64,000 nt of DNA from Marinomonas mediterranea MMB-1 (GTDB taxonomy: Bacteria; Pseudomonadota; Gammaproteobacteria; Pseudomonadales; Marinomonadaceae), in the NCBI RefSeq assembly GCF_000192865.1, contig NC_015276.1, positions 2,170,001 to 2,234,000 on the forward strand, in the 5' to 3' direction. The translations under genes and the position numbers were made by a program. The notes beneath the pieces are model-generated. The model had not been told where the DNA came from and did no database searches. It saw only the letters and a list, made by a program, of their open reading frames with translations. Position 1 is the first letter of the stretch; the number at the start of each line of letters is the position of its first letter. Positions 17,587-25,922 of this stretch are shown here, one piece after another.

Positions 17587-18117
17587 ATGTTGAATGACTC
17601 ATTACCCAAGTATTTTGACCCCCGAAAGTATGCGACTCAAGAAGTGACTTTAGAGGGGCGTTTGCCACTCCGTGATTTCAGTGAATTACGTGAACTTTTG
17701 GTGTCTGACGAAGGTGATGTCTCTATTCATCTGAACTTTAAAGTCGATGAAGATAGGCGCTACATCGCAAAGGGTTCAATGAGCACTACTGTACAAGTTG
17801 TTTGTCAACGATGTATGGAGGGTGTTGATTGCAATCTGGAGGTGGAGTTAGCGTTAGGCTTTGTTTATGACGAAGAGCACGCGAATAACCTACCTAAGGA
17901 ATACGACCCCGTTGTCATGACCGAAGGTGAAGTAATTCTTGCGGATATGGTAGAGCAAGAGCTTATTCTTGCTGTTCCAATAGTTGCTTATCACGAAGAA
18001 ACTGGTTGCAACCCTGTGGCTTTAAAGTATGCCTCGTCTGCCGATGACGCACCGGATGACGAAACTAAACCGAATCCATTTAGTATATTAGCTGATCTAA
18101 AAGCTAAGAAAAGTTAG
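17587..18117 (+). CDS. yceD: YceD (DUF177) 23S rRNA accumulation protein
   Basis: A 176-aa protein of the DUF177 family, needed for normal 23S rRNA accumulation in E. coli and plants and nearly always next to rpmF. The ATG at 17587 (MLNDSLPKYFDPRKYA) aligns with YceD starts; an upstream in-frame ATG at 17566 lies inside the promoter. Conserved features are the CQRCME pair of Cys, YDPVVMTEGEVILADMVEQELILAVPIV and the C-terminal KPNPFSILADLK. There is no Shine-Dalgarno before the start. It ends 11 bases before rpmF. Confidence 0.92.
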   Translation: MLNDSLPKYFDPRKYATQEVTLEGRLPLRDFSELRELLVSDEGDVSIHLNFKVDEDRRYIAKGSMSTTVQVVCQRCMEGVDCNLEVELALGFVYDEEHANNLPKEYDPVVMTEGEVILADMVEQELILAVPIVAYHEETGCNPVALKYASSADDAPDDETKPNPFSILADLKAKKS

Positions 18118-18128
18118 GAGCTCCAAAA

Positions 18129-18308
18129 ATGGCTGTACAAAAAAGCAAAGTAACTCGTTCACGTCGTGGCCAACGTCGTTCTCATGATGCTTTGACAAGC
18201 GCAACACTTTCTGTTGAACAAACTACTGGTGAACTACACCGTCGCCACCATGTTTCTGCAGACGGTTTTTACCGTGGTCGTCAAGTAATCACCCCTAAAG
18301 GTGAATAA
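18129..18308 (+). CDS. rpmF: 50S ribosomal protein L32
   Basis: Ribosomal large-subunit protein of 59 aa reading MAVQKSKVTRSRRGQRRSHD and ending in RQVITPKGE. It follows yceD by 11 bases with AGGAG at 18116-18120 as ribosome site. This is the Cys-free form of L32, without the zinc-binding CxxC pairs found in some bacteria. Its place between yceD and plsX ties ribosome synthesis to phospholipid synthesis, the classic arrangement. Confidence 0.97.
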   Translation: MAVQKSKVTRSRRGQRRSHDALTSATLSVEQTTGELHRRHHVSADGFYRGRQVITPKGE

Positions 18309-18320
18309 ATAGTTACCCTT

Positions 18321-19289
18321 ATGATTCGGGTAGCTATCGACGCTATGGGCGGGGACTTAGGTCCCCGCATTGCTTTTCAAGCAGCGAAAGAAGTGCTTGA
18401 TCGCCATGAACGCGTTAACATCACACTCTATCTTTCACAGGATGATGGCCTTTCATCCGATGATTTCTCTCAACTCGATTCTTCTTCACGCCAACGCTTA
18501 AAGACCGTATTCTGTCAGGATTTTATTGCTGGGGATGAGCAAGTCGATCGCTCTCTTTATAAGCGTTCAGAAAGCACTCTCTACAAAAGTTTGTCTGACA
18601 TGTCAGCGGGTCAACATGATGTCGTCGTTACGTTAGGTAATACTGCGGCAATGGTCGCTTTGGCGCGTCGTCTGTTAGGGTTAATCCGCCCCCGACTTTA
18701 CCCAGCTTTAGTTAGAGAGCTACGTCTTAATCCATTGCGTTGCTTATTGGATCTTGGTGCAAATGTTCATTGTCCCGCTCAGATGCTAGAAGGCTTTGCC
18801 ATTTTGGGCGCTGCTTATACTGAGGTGCTTCGCTCTGAAGTTGCTAAAGTTGCACTGCTTAATGTTGGGGTGGAGAGTACAAAGGGGAATTCCGTTATTA
18901 GGCAAGCAGACTCTGCCTTATCTTCGCGGCTATGGCCTGTCTATAATGGCTACGCCGAAGGTTTTGATCTATTTGATGGAGAGAATAATGTGCTTGTCTG
19001 TGATGGCATGGTGGGTAATACGGTATTGAAGGCTTCTGAAGGCTTATTGACATACTTTTCACAGAAGCTCGTTAAAACTGGGGCAAATAAACAAATGTTA
19101 GAGTCTTTTTACGAAAATGAACGACACCATGGGGCGAGTTTTATTGGTGTGCGTGGCAATTTGGTAAAAGGGCACGGCAGATCTGATTTCCGCGCAGCTA
19201 TTGGTGCAATTGAGCACGGCATCGAAATGGCGCGAGCAGACCTTTGGTGTGCAATTGATAAAAAATTAGAAAAAGAGGGCTTTGTATGA
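18321..19289 (+). CDS. plsX: Phosphate acyltransferase PlsX
   Basis: Converts acyl-ACP to acyl-phosphate for phosphatidic acid synthesis; 322 aa. The N-terminal VAIDAMGGDLGP, GNTAAMVALARRLLG, CLLDLGANVHCPA and the C-terminal GVRGNLVKGHGRSD are the family landmarks. It begins 12 bases after rpmF and overlaps fabD by 4 bases (ATGA). No fabH lies between plsX and fabD, where E. coli and most relatives carry it. Confidence 0.95.
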   Translation: MIRVAIDAMGGDLGPRIAFQAAKEVLDRHERVNITLYLSQDDGLSSDDFSQLDSSSRQRLKTVFCQDFIAGDEQVDRSLYKRSESTLYKSLSDMSAGQHDVVVTLGNTAAMVALARRLLGLIRPRLYPALVRELRLNPLRCLLDLGANVHCPAQMLEGFAILGAAYTEVLRSEVAKVALLNVGVESTKGNSVIRQADSALSSRLWPVYNGYAEGFDLFDGENNVLVCDGMVGNTVLKASEGLLTYFSQKLVKTGANKQMLESFYENERHHGASFIGVRGNLVKGHGRSDFRAAIGAIEHGIEMARADLWCAIDKKLEKEGFV

Positions 19290-20206
19290 ATAATGAGCTA
19301 GCTTTTGTTTTTCCTGGACAAGGATCACAAGCTTTAGGTATGTTGGCCGATTTGGCCGAGAAACATGATATTGTGACGGCGACGTTCGCTGAGGCTTCAG
19401 AGATACTTGGCTATGATTTGTGGGATCTCGTTCAGAACGATTCCGAACGTCTAAATCAAACAGATAAAACGCAACCTGCGCTTTTAACTGCTAGTGTTGC
19501 TTTGTGGCGACTTTGGGAAGAGCTTGGCGGTGACCAGCCAGCTTACGTTGCAGGCCACAGTCTTGGTGAATATTCGGCGCTCGTGTGTGCGGGTGTGATT
19601 GAGTTTAAAGATGCTGTTGAGCTGGTTAAGCTTCGCGGTGAGTTTATGCAGACAGCGGTTCCTGCTGGTGAGGGTGCTATGGCTGCTATCATCGGTTTGG
19701 CTGATGAAGATGTCGTAGCAGTGTGTGCTAAAGTTGAATCTGGCGTCGTGAGTGCTGTTAACTTTAATTCCCCCGGCCAAGTTGTTATCGCAGGGCATAA
19801 AGAGCCTGTAGAACAGGCTATGGCGAACGCCAAAGAGGCAGGTGCTAAGCGAGCGTTACCTTTACCGGTAAGTGTTCCTTCTCATTGCGAATTGATGATT
19901 CCAGCGGGTGAGAAGCTTGCTGTTAAACTGGATAGTATTGCGTTTAATGAGCCAAAGATCACCTTGGTGCAAAACGTGTCTGCAGAAGCGGTTTCTGATG
20001 CTGCAATTATTAAAAAGAATTTGGTGGCGCAGTTAAGTCAGCCTGTGCTTTGGACGCAATCTGTTCAGTTGCTATCAAGTCTTGGTGTTGTTAAAACGAT
20101 AGAATGTGGTCCTGGTAAAGTGCTTTCAGGGCTGAACAAACGGATTGTTAAAGGTATTGGTGCTGCTTCAATTGGAGATTTGGCTGGATTGGAAGCAGCG
20201 CTTTAA
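19286..20206 (+). CDS. fabD: Malonyl-CoA:ACP transacylase FabD
   Basis: Transfers malonyl from CoA to acyl carrier protein to feed fatty-acid elongation; 306 aa. The nucleophile S92 lies in GHSLGEYS, the FVFPGQGSQ start is intact and the catalytic His is in VPSHCELM near residue 200. It is coupled to plsX by the ATGA overlap and followed by fabG after 35 bases, within the fatty-acid synthesis operon. Confidence 0.96.
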   Translation: MNNELAFVFPGQGSQALGMLADLAEKHDIVTATFAEASEILGYDLWDLVQNDSERLNQTDKTQPALLTASVALWRLWEELGGDQPAYVAGHSLGEYSALVCAGVIEFKDAVELVKLRGEFMQTAVPAGEGAMAAIIGLADEDVVAVCAKVESGVVSAVNFNSPGQVVIAGHKEPVEQAMANAKEAGAKRALPLPVSVPSHCELMIPAGEKLAVKLDSIAFNEPKITLVQNVSAEAVSDAAIIKKNLVAQLSQPVLWTQSVQLLSSLGVVKTIECGPGKVLSGLNKRIVKGIGAASIGDLAGLEAAL

Positions 20207-20241
20207 GCGAATACAGCATTAAAATTAGAACTGAGGTTGAA

Positions 20242-20976
20242 ATGAGTCTAAATGGAAAAGTTGCTCTGGTAACGGGAGCTACGCGAGGAATTGGCAAGGC
20301 GATTGCGCAGGCATTGGTTGCACAAGGTGCTACAGTAATCGGTACAGCAACTAGTGAATCAGGTGCTCAAAGTATCAGTGAGTACTTGGGTGAGCACGGC
20401 AAAGGTTATATTCTAGATGTTTCTGATGCTGATTCAGTAGACAGTACTATAAAGCAGATTACAGCAGAATTTGGCGCTCCCACTGTATTGGTTAATAATG
20501 CAGGCATCACGCGTGATAATCTCATGATGCGCATGAAGGGTGACGAATGGGATCAAGTGATCAATACAAACTTGAGCTCTGTTTTCCGTGTATCCAAAGC
20601 CTGCCTTAGAGGCATGACAAAGGCTAAATTTGGCCGCATAATTAGTATTAGTTCGGTTGTCGGTTCAATGGGCAATGGAGGGCAAACAAACTATTCAGCT
20701 GCAAAAGCAGGGCTTGAGGGTTTTAGTCGTTCATTGGCTGCGGAAATTGGCTCTCGTGGCATCACAGTGAATTGTGTTGCTCCAGGTTTTATTGAAACCG
20801 ATATGACAAAAGTTTTACCAGAAGAGCATAAAGCGAATCTGGTATCTAAAGTGCCTGCTGCTCGCTTGGGTCAGCCTGAAGAAATCGCTTCTGCGGTTGC
20901 TTTTTTGGCGTCTGAGGGTGCGGCATACATAACTGGAGAAACGTTGCATGTCAACGGTGGCATGTACATGTCATAA
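20242..20976 (+). CDS. fabG: 3-oxoacyl-ACP reductase FabG
   Basis: NADPH-dependent reductase of the first reduction step in each fatty-acid elongation cycle; 244 aa, identical in length to E. coli FabG. The short-chain dehydrogenase fold shows GATRGIGKA for cofactor binding at residues 12-20, NNAG, and the catalytic S138-Y151-K155 set in ISISSVVGSMGNGGQTNYSAAK. A GAGG-type ribosome site precedes the ATG. acpP follows after a 129-base gap that may hold its own promoter. Confidence 0.97.
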   Translation: MSLNGKVALVTGATRGIGKAIAQALVAQGATVIGTATSESGAQSISEYLGEHGKGYILDVSDADSVDSTIKQITAEFGAPTVLVNNAGITRDNLMMRMKGDEWDQVINTNLSSVFRVSKACLRGMTKAKFGRIISISSVVGSMGNGGQTNYSAAKAGLEGFSRSLAAEIGSRGITVNCVAPGFIETDMTKVLPEEHKANLVSKVPAARLGQPEEIASAVAFLASEGAAYITGETLHVNGGMYMS

Positions 20977-21058
20977 TTTGGGTTGAATTTTATATCGAAT
21001 TCAACGAGAATACGTCTCCGGTTCAGATTGAGAATCACGCCAGCAGGCGTTAGAACAT

Positions 21059-21064
21059 TATAAT
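21059..21064 (+). promoter_or_regulatory. Possible -10 box for acpP
   Basis: A perfect TATAAT lies 42 bases before the acpP ATG. No convincing -35 is found at the right distance, though a small hairpin (ACGCC/GGCGT, 21037-21050) precedes it. acpP often has its own promoter because it is needed in large excess over its neighbours. Confidence 0.35.
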
Positions 21065-21105
21065 ATGCTCAAATGAGCTATTGACGAGTAGAGTAGGAAC
21101 TTCCA

Positions 21106-21339
21106 ATGAGTAGCATTGAAGAACGCGTTAAAAAAATTGTTTGTGAACAGCTAGGTGTTAAAGAGGAAGAAGTTGTTGCTTCAGCATCTTTCGTAGATGA
21201 CTTGGGCGCTGATTCCCTAGATACTGTAGAGCTTGTTATGGCTCTTGAAGAGGAATTTGAAACTGAAATTCCTGATGAAGAAGCTGAAAAAATCACTACT
21301 GTACAAGCTGCGAACGATTACATCAACGCTAACTTGTAA
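21106..21339 (+). CDS. acpP: Acyl carrier protein
   Basis: A 77-aa acidic carrier that holds growing acyl chains on a phosphopantetheine arm attached to S37 in GADSLDTVEL. The sequence is close to E. coli AcpP throughout helices I-IV. An internal Cys at position 13 is a small departure from the usual Gly. A strong ribosome site (AGAGTAGGA) stands before the ATG, and an intrinsic terminator follows, which would help set acpP transcript level apart from fabF. Confidence 0.98.
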   Translation: MSSIEERVKKIVCEQLGVKEEEVVASASFVDDLGADSLDTVELVMALEEEFETEIPDEEAEKITTVQAANDYINANL

Positions 21340-21361
21340 TACTCTAGTGATCTGAGTTTCC

Positions 21362-21398
21362 GAAAAGCCGCTTGTATTTTGTTGTACAGCGGCTTTTC
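21362..21398 (+). terminator. acpP terminator or attenuator before fabF
   Basis: An 11-bp inverted repeat (21362-21372 and 21388-21398) with a 15-base loop ends in TTTTC TT. It lies between acpP and fabF, so fabF is expressed by readthrough or its own promoter. Confidence 0.75.
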
Positions 21399-21460
21399 TT
21401 ATTCATGGTAATAGGTGGAATTGCCTACGACCTAGGAAGAGCGTAATTTGGAGGATTTCT

Positions 21461-22702
21461 ATGTCTCGTCGTCGAGTTGTGGTCACAGGAATGGGAATGG
21501 TGACACCCCTTGGCAACAATGTGGAAGACACATGGGATAAGGTGCTAGAAGGGAAAAGTGGCGTATCCGATATAGAACATTTTGATACTAGCTCATTTTC
21601 GACGCGATTTGCGGCGCAAGTACGAGATTTCGATGCTGCGCAGTATATGTCTGTGAAAGAAGCTAGAAAAATGGATGTGTTTATCCAATACGGTATCGCA
21701 GCATCTGTGCAAGCACTTGATGATGCAGATATCAATGAAACGACTGCAGATTTGTCGCGTGTCGGATGTGCGATTGGTTCTGGCATTGGTGGTTTACCAA
21801 TGATAGAAAAAAATTTAGCGCTTCTAAATGAATCTGGTCCTAAGCGAATTTCACCATTCTTTGTTCCTGGTGCGATCATTAATATGATTTCTGGGCACGT
21901 AGCTATACGATTTGGGTTTAAAGGTCCAAATATATCAATAGTGACTGCGTGTACGACTGGAACGCATAATATTGGCATGGCTGGAAGAATGATTGCTTAT
22001 GGCGATGCTGACGTTATGATTGCTGGTGGCGCTGAAATGGCAATTACGCCACTTGGTATTGGTGGTTTTGGTGCTGCTAGAGCGCTGTCTACTAGAAATG
22101 ATGACCCGAAAACGGCTAGCCGTCCATGGGATAAAGACCGCGATGGTTTTGTCATGGGAGATGGTGCTGGAGTGTTGGTACTTGAAGAGTACGAGCATGC
22201 AAAAGCGCGGGGTGCGAAGATTTACGCTGAACTTGCTGGTTTTGGTATGAGCGATGATGCACATCATATTACCGCGCCACCAGAAACAGGTTCTGGAGCG
22301 ATCGCAGCGATGTCTGCCGCATTGCGAGATGCTAAGGCTTCACCTGCGGATATTGATTATATAAACGCTCACGGTACTTCGACACCTGCTGGTGATTTAG
22401 CAGAAAGCGAAGCAGTGAAAAGTTTGATGGGCGCAGATGCTTCTGATGTTGCTATAAGCTCTACCAAATCGATGATAGGTCATTTATTGGGTGCTTCTGG
22501 AGCAGTAGAGTCTATCTTCTCCATCCTAGCCATTCGAGATCAAGTTGCTCCGCCTACTATTAACCTAGATGATCCTAGTGACGGGTGTGATTTGAACTAT
22601 GTATCTATGACTGCTCAGAAGCGAAATATTGAGCTGGTGCTTAATAATTCGTTTGGGTTTGGCGGTACGAATGGAACCCTAGTGTTCCGCAAGGCTAGCT
22701 AG
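21461..22702 (+). CDS. fabF: 3-oxoacyl-ACP synthase II FabF
   Basis: Condensing enzyme that elongates acyl-ACP, notably palmitoleate to cis-vaccenate; 413 aa. The active Cys lies in VTACTTGTHNIG near residue 164, the two catalytic His residues in NAHGTSTPAGD and SMIGHLLGASGA, and the conserved NSFGFGGTN ends the domain. GGAGG stands before the ATG. In many relatives pabC-mltG-tmk-holB follow; here the cluster stops and the next gene is convergent. Confidence 0.96.
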   Translation: MSRRRVVVTGMGMVTPLGNNVEDTWDKVLEGKSGVSDIEHFDTSSFSTRFAAQVRDFDAAQYMSVKEARKMDVFIQYGIAASVQALDDADINETTADLSRVGCAIGSGIGGLPMIEKNLALLNESGPKRISPFFVPGAIINMISGHVAIRFGFKGPNISIVTACTTGTHNIGMAGRMIAYGDADVMIAGGAEMAITPLGIGGFGAARALSTRNDDPKTASRPWDKDRDGFVMGDGAGVLVLEEYEHAKARGAKIYAELAGFGMSDDAHHITAPPETGSGAIAAMSAALRDAKASPADIDYINAHGTSTPAGDLAESEAVKSLMGADASDVAISSTKSMIGHLLGASGAVESIFSILAIRDQVAPPTINLDDPSDGCDLNYVSMTAQKRNIELVLNNSFGFGGTNGTLVFRKAS

Positions 22703-22730
22703 TATTTAGATATGTTGCGTTCAAGATTTT

Positions 22731-22774
22731 TTTATGTTGGTTTATAGTTGTTTTGAAATATAAACCAACATAAA
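22731..22774. terminator. AT-rich bidirectional terminator between fabF and the small acidic protein gene
   Basis: A 16-bp perfect inverted repeat (22731-22746 and 22759-22774) with a 12-base loop is located between two convergent genes and has T and A runs at its borders. The stem is mostly A-T, so it is weaker than the others in this window. Confidence 0.6.
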
Positions 22775-22784
22775 TAAGAAATTA

Positions 22785-23192
22785 TTAGTGAAGAGGTTGT
22801 TTGGGCTTTCTGATTTTTTCTAAAAGTTCAGAAATACTATATTCTTGACTCGAACTTTCGAGTTGATAAATTTCTTCTTCCAATAATTCATATACAGACA
22901 GTTCTTCATCTCCTAGAAAGTGTAGGCACTCACCGCCAGCAAACCATAGAAGCTCGCGTTTCATTAGAGGAACTAAGTTAGGGTAGCAGCGAACAAATCT
23001 TGAAAGCAGCTCCTGAATTTCAAATAGGAACTCGGGATTCCCTTCTGCAGGAATAGTAAAGAGGTCGCCCATCTTTTCGATGAAATCAGATTCTTCCTCT
23101 GCTAAATGCTCTCTATTAAATGGGTCGTGTTCTAGAAGGCGATCATTAAGTTGTTTGAGCGTATTGATAATGTACGCGGTACGTATATTCAC
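22785..23192 (-). CDS. Small acidic protein, possibly PA2817-like
   Basis: A 135-aa acidic, helical protein with no signal peptide or membrane segment. It carries a run of Glu near residues 30-40 and 100-115, and an RCYPNLVPLMKRELLWFAGGECLHFLGDEE stretch near residues 65-98 that looks like the conserved part. In Pseudomonas aeruginosa a hypothetical protein (PA2817) lies close to the same ABC transporter and queF genes, so membership of that family is plausible, but I cannot confirm it. The function is unknown. Confidence 0.7.
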   Translation of the reverse strand: MNIRTAYIINTLKQLNDRLLEHDPFNREHLAEEESDFIEKMGDLFTIPAEGNPEFLFEIQELLSRFVRCYPNLVPLMKRELLWFAGGECLHFLGDEELSVYELLEEEIYQLESSSQEYSISELLEKIRKPKQPLH

Positions 23193-23286
23193 AGTTTAAC
23201 CTTTCATTTTGATTGTGTAGCAATATGCTGTTAATTATATTGCGCATTGTACGATAGATGTTAGCTAAGCCACAGAGATCTATATT

Positions 23287-24201
23287 ATGACATATGCACT
23301 TGAAATTAGTGACTTAAAGAAACGATATGACAATGGTTTTGAGGCGTTAAAGGGCGTTAATTTAAAAGTAGAGAAGGGCGATTTTTTTGCTCTATTAGGA
23401 CCCAATGGCGCCGGGAAGTCCACGACCATAGGTATAATGTGCTCCTTGGTAAATAAAACATCCGGCAAGGTTTCTATTAGCGGTAACGATATTGACGATA
23501 ACTTCGCTAAAGCGAAACAGCATCTTGGTGTTGTCCCACAAGAATTCAACTTTAATGTGTTTGAAACCGTGTTTAATGTGGTTGTCACTCAGGCTGGCTT
23601 TTATGGTATTCCTGCTCAGGTCGCAGAAGAGCGTGCAGAAAAGTACCTCAAGCAATTAGGGCTTTGGGATAAAAAAGATGTGCAATCACGTATGTTGTCT
23701 GGCGGCATGAAGCGAAGATTGATGATTGCGCGTGCTCTTGTTCATGAGCCAGAAATCTTGATACTTGATGAACCTACTGCGGGTGTCGATATCGAATTAA
23801 GACGTTCAATGTGGGAGTTCATTACGGAGTTAAATGAATCCGGTACAACAATAATACTGACGACACACTACCTCGAAGAAGCGGAGCAGCTTTGCCGTAA
23901 TATTGCGATTATTAACGCGGGTGAAATTGTCGAAAATACGAGTGTTAAAGCATTGCTTAAAACACTAAACCAAGAAACCTTTATATTAGATTTAAGCCAG
24001 TCAATCGATAACGATTTTGCACTTCCTGATTATAAAATTAGCACTTCCGCAGACGGCATGTCGTTGGAGATTGAAGTGACGAAAGGTCAATCTTTAAATG
24101 GCGTTGTTTTAGAGTTGGATCGTTTAGGCTGTCAGGTGCTAAGTATGAGAAATAAATCGAATCGACTTGAAGAGCTATTTGTAAAACTAACAAACGGGTA
24201 A
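23287..24201 (+). CDS. yadG: ABC-2 type transporter ATP-binding protein (YadG family)
   Basis: Cytoplasmic ATPase of an ABC exporter, 304 aa. It matches E. coli YadG along its length, with Walker A GPNGAGKST, Q-loop VPQEFNFN, signature LSGGMKRR, Walker B LILDEPTAGVD and the H-loop TTHYLEEAEQL. The C-terminal 90 residues include MRNKSNRLEELFVKL as in YadG. The permease gene starts 5 bases after its stop. The substrate of YadGH is not established. Confidence 0.92.
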   Translation: MTYALEISDLKKRYDNGFEALKGVNLKVEKGDFFALLGPNGAGKSTTIGIMCSLVNKTSGKVSISGNDIDDNFAKAKQHLGVVPQEFNFNVFETVFNVVVTQAGFYGIPAQVAEERAEKYLKQLGLWDKKDVQSRMLSGGMKRRLMIARALVHEPEILILDEPTAGVDIELRRSMWEFITELNESGTTIILTTHYLEEAEQLCRNIAIINAGEIVENTSVKALLKTLNQETFILDLSQSIDNDFALPDYKISTSADGMSLEIEVTKGQSLNGVVLELDRLGCQVLSMRNKSNRLEELFVKLTNG

Positions 24202-24206
24202 GACGA

Positions 24207-24980
24207 ATGAAGAACTCAGAAATATGGATTGCCTTTTTTACTATTTTTCGACGTGAAATTCGTCGGTTTATGCGAATATGGCCACAAACATTGCTGCCGC
24301 CCGCAATCACTATGACGCTCTATTTTGCTATTTTTGGTAATCTGATCGGCTCAAAAATCGGTGAAATGGGCGGCTTTAGCTATATGCAGTATATCGTTCC
24401 CGGTTTGATCATGATGTCCGTGATAACCAACTCATACTCTAACGTAGCGTCTTCGTTTTTCTCTGTTAAATTTCAACATAGTATTCAGGAAATGTTGGTA
24501 TCACCAACGCCAAATTATGTCATTCTTCTTGGCTATGTTTTAGGTGGTGTCGCTCGAGGACTGGCGGTCGGTTTTATTGTGACTATCCTGTCGTTGTTCT
24601 TTTCACATTTGCCATTGGAAAACGTCTTCTTGACTATATTGGTCGTGATCTTGACGTCGATAATGTTCTCATTAGGTGGTTTTGTGAATGCTCTGTATGC
24701 AAGAAGTTTCGATGATATTTCGATCATACCGACGTTTGTGCTTACGCCCCTTACGTACCTTGGTGGCGTTTTTTATTCGATTGACTTGTTGCCTGACTTT
24801 TGGCAAAACGTATCCTTATTGAATCCAATTCTATATATGGTTAATGCATTTAGATTCGGTATTCTGGGTGTGTCTGATATTAATGTATACTGGGCACTAA
24901 TTATTGTTTGTTTGTTTATCGTTTTATTGTATTGCTTTGGTTTAAACAGATTAAATCAAGGTCGTGGTATTAGAGATTGA
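24207..24980 (+). CDS. yadH: ABC-2 type transporter permease (YadH family)
   Basis: Inner-membrane permease of 257 aa, partner of the preceding ATPase. About six hydrophobic segments and the YadH landmarks RFMRIWPQTLLPPAITMTLYF, FSYMQYIVPGLIMMSVITN and FVLTPLTYLGGVFYS are visible. It belongs to the ABC-2 fold used for export of polysaccharides, lipids or drugs; the actual cargo is unknown. queF follows 10 bases after the stop, the same linkage as in Pseudomonas. Confidence 0.92.
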   Translation: MKNSEIWIAFFTIFRREIRRFMRIWPQTLLPPAITMTLYFAIFGNLIGSKIGEMGGFSYMQYIVPGLIMMSVITNSYSNVASSFFSVKFQHSIQEMLVSPTPNYVILLGYVLGGVARGLAVGFIVTILSLFFSHLPLENVFLTILVVILTSIMFSLGGFVNALYARSFDDISIIPTFVLTPLTYLGGVFYSIDLLPDFWQNVSLLNPILYMVNAFRFGILGVSDINVYWALIIVCLFIVLLYCFGLNRLNQGRGIRD

Positions 24981-24990
24981 GGTAGATGTT

Positions 24991-25803
24991 ATGGGTGTGT
25001 TGCCCCTAGGTCAAAAGACAGAATACGTATCAACTTACGATGCGTCGCTGTTATTTCCAATTCCCCGCGTTGATAAATGGGGCGAAATGGGTATCGAAGA
25101 GGACAGGCTGCCCTTTTTTGGTGAGGATATTTGGAATGCGTATGAACTATCTTGGCTTAATTTAAAAGGTAAGCCGGTTGTCGCTTTAGGAGAGTTTCGT
25201 ATTCCACATGACTCGCCGAATATTATTGAGTCTAAATCATTCAAGCTGTATCTCAATTCATTTAATCAAATGAAGCATGAGCATTTTGCTTCCGTGCAAG
25301 CGATTATGGAACGCGATTTAAGCGCGGCAGCAGGTGCTCCTGTCACCGTTATACTTCGAGACGTTGATTCAATGGAGTCTTTGGTTGTACTGACCCCAGA
25401 CTACTGTATAGACGAGATCGATGTTGATATTGATACCTACCAGCCAAATAGTGAGTTATTGCAGCGCGAGCATGATGGTGTGGTAGAGGAGCGTTTAGTA
25501 AGCCATTTATTGAGGTCTAACTGCCCCGTTACAAATCAACCTGATTGGGGTTCGGTATTTATCGACTACAAAGGTATGAAGATCGATCATGCCTCTTTAT
25601 TAAAATACATTGTATCGTTCCGAGAGCACACAGATTTTCACGAACAGTGTGTAGAGCGAATCTTCATTGATATTATGCAGCGCTGTCAGCCTGAAAGCCT
25701 GATTGTGTATGCACGATATGTAAGACGTGGAGGGTTGGATATAAACCCGTATAGATCTTCTACTGAGATTGTTCTAGGAAATGATCGACTAACCAGACAA
25801 TGA
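24991..25803 (+). CDS. queF: NADPH-dependent 7-cyano-7-deazaguanine reductase QueF
   Basis: Reduces preQ0 to preQ1 on the route to queuosine in tRNA; 270 aa, the long bimodular form. An in-frame GTG at 24964 exists, but the ATG at 24991 has GAGGT at 24979-24983 and matches family N-termini (LGQKTEYVSTYDASLLFPIPR). The nucleophile C178 lies in RSNCPVTNQPDWGS; ESKSFKLYLNSFNQ, FHEQCVERI and ARYVRRGGLDINPYRS complete the signatures. No preQ1 riboswitch was seen upstream; the gene follows the ABC permease closely. Confidence 0.95.
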   Translation: MGVLPLGQKTEYVSTYDASLLFPIPRVDKWGEMGIEEDRLPFFGEDIWNAYELSWLNLKGKPVVALGEFRIPHDSPNIIESKSFKLYLNSFNQMKHEHFASVQAIMERDLSAAAGAPVTVILRDVDSMESLVVLTPDYCIDEIDVDIDTYQPNSELLQREHDGVVEERLVSHLLRSNCPVTNQPDWGSVFIDYKGMKIDHASLLKYIVSFREHTDFHEQCVERIFIDIMQRCQPESLIVYARYVRRGGLDINPYRSSTEIVLGNDRLTRQ

Positions 25804-25821
25804 TAAGTCATAGGTAAGTTG

Positions 25822-25855
25822 AAAAAAGCGGCTTTCAGGTGAAAGCCGCTTTTTT
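25822..25855. terminator. Bidirectional terminator after queF
   Basis: A 15-bp perfect inverted repeat (AAAAAAGCGGCTTTC, loop AGGT, then its complement) at 25822-25855 stands between queF and the convergent GGDEF-EAL gene, with A and T runs on each side. Confidence 0.9.
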
Positions 25856-25922
25856 TATATATTTCTTTTGGGTTGTAATGGGCGATCTTTTTAGTAATAT
25901 TTCATGCCAATAGTAAATGTTA

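Noticed and set aside
21403..21978. 191-codon minus-strand frame opposite fabF
   Set aside because: It lies entirely antisense to the conserved fabF N-terminus; no ribosome site or family match.
24964..24990. Upstream GTG start for queF
   Set aside because: It would overlap the permease gene and lacks a ribosome site; the ATG at 24991 has one and matches the family N-terminus.
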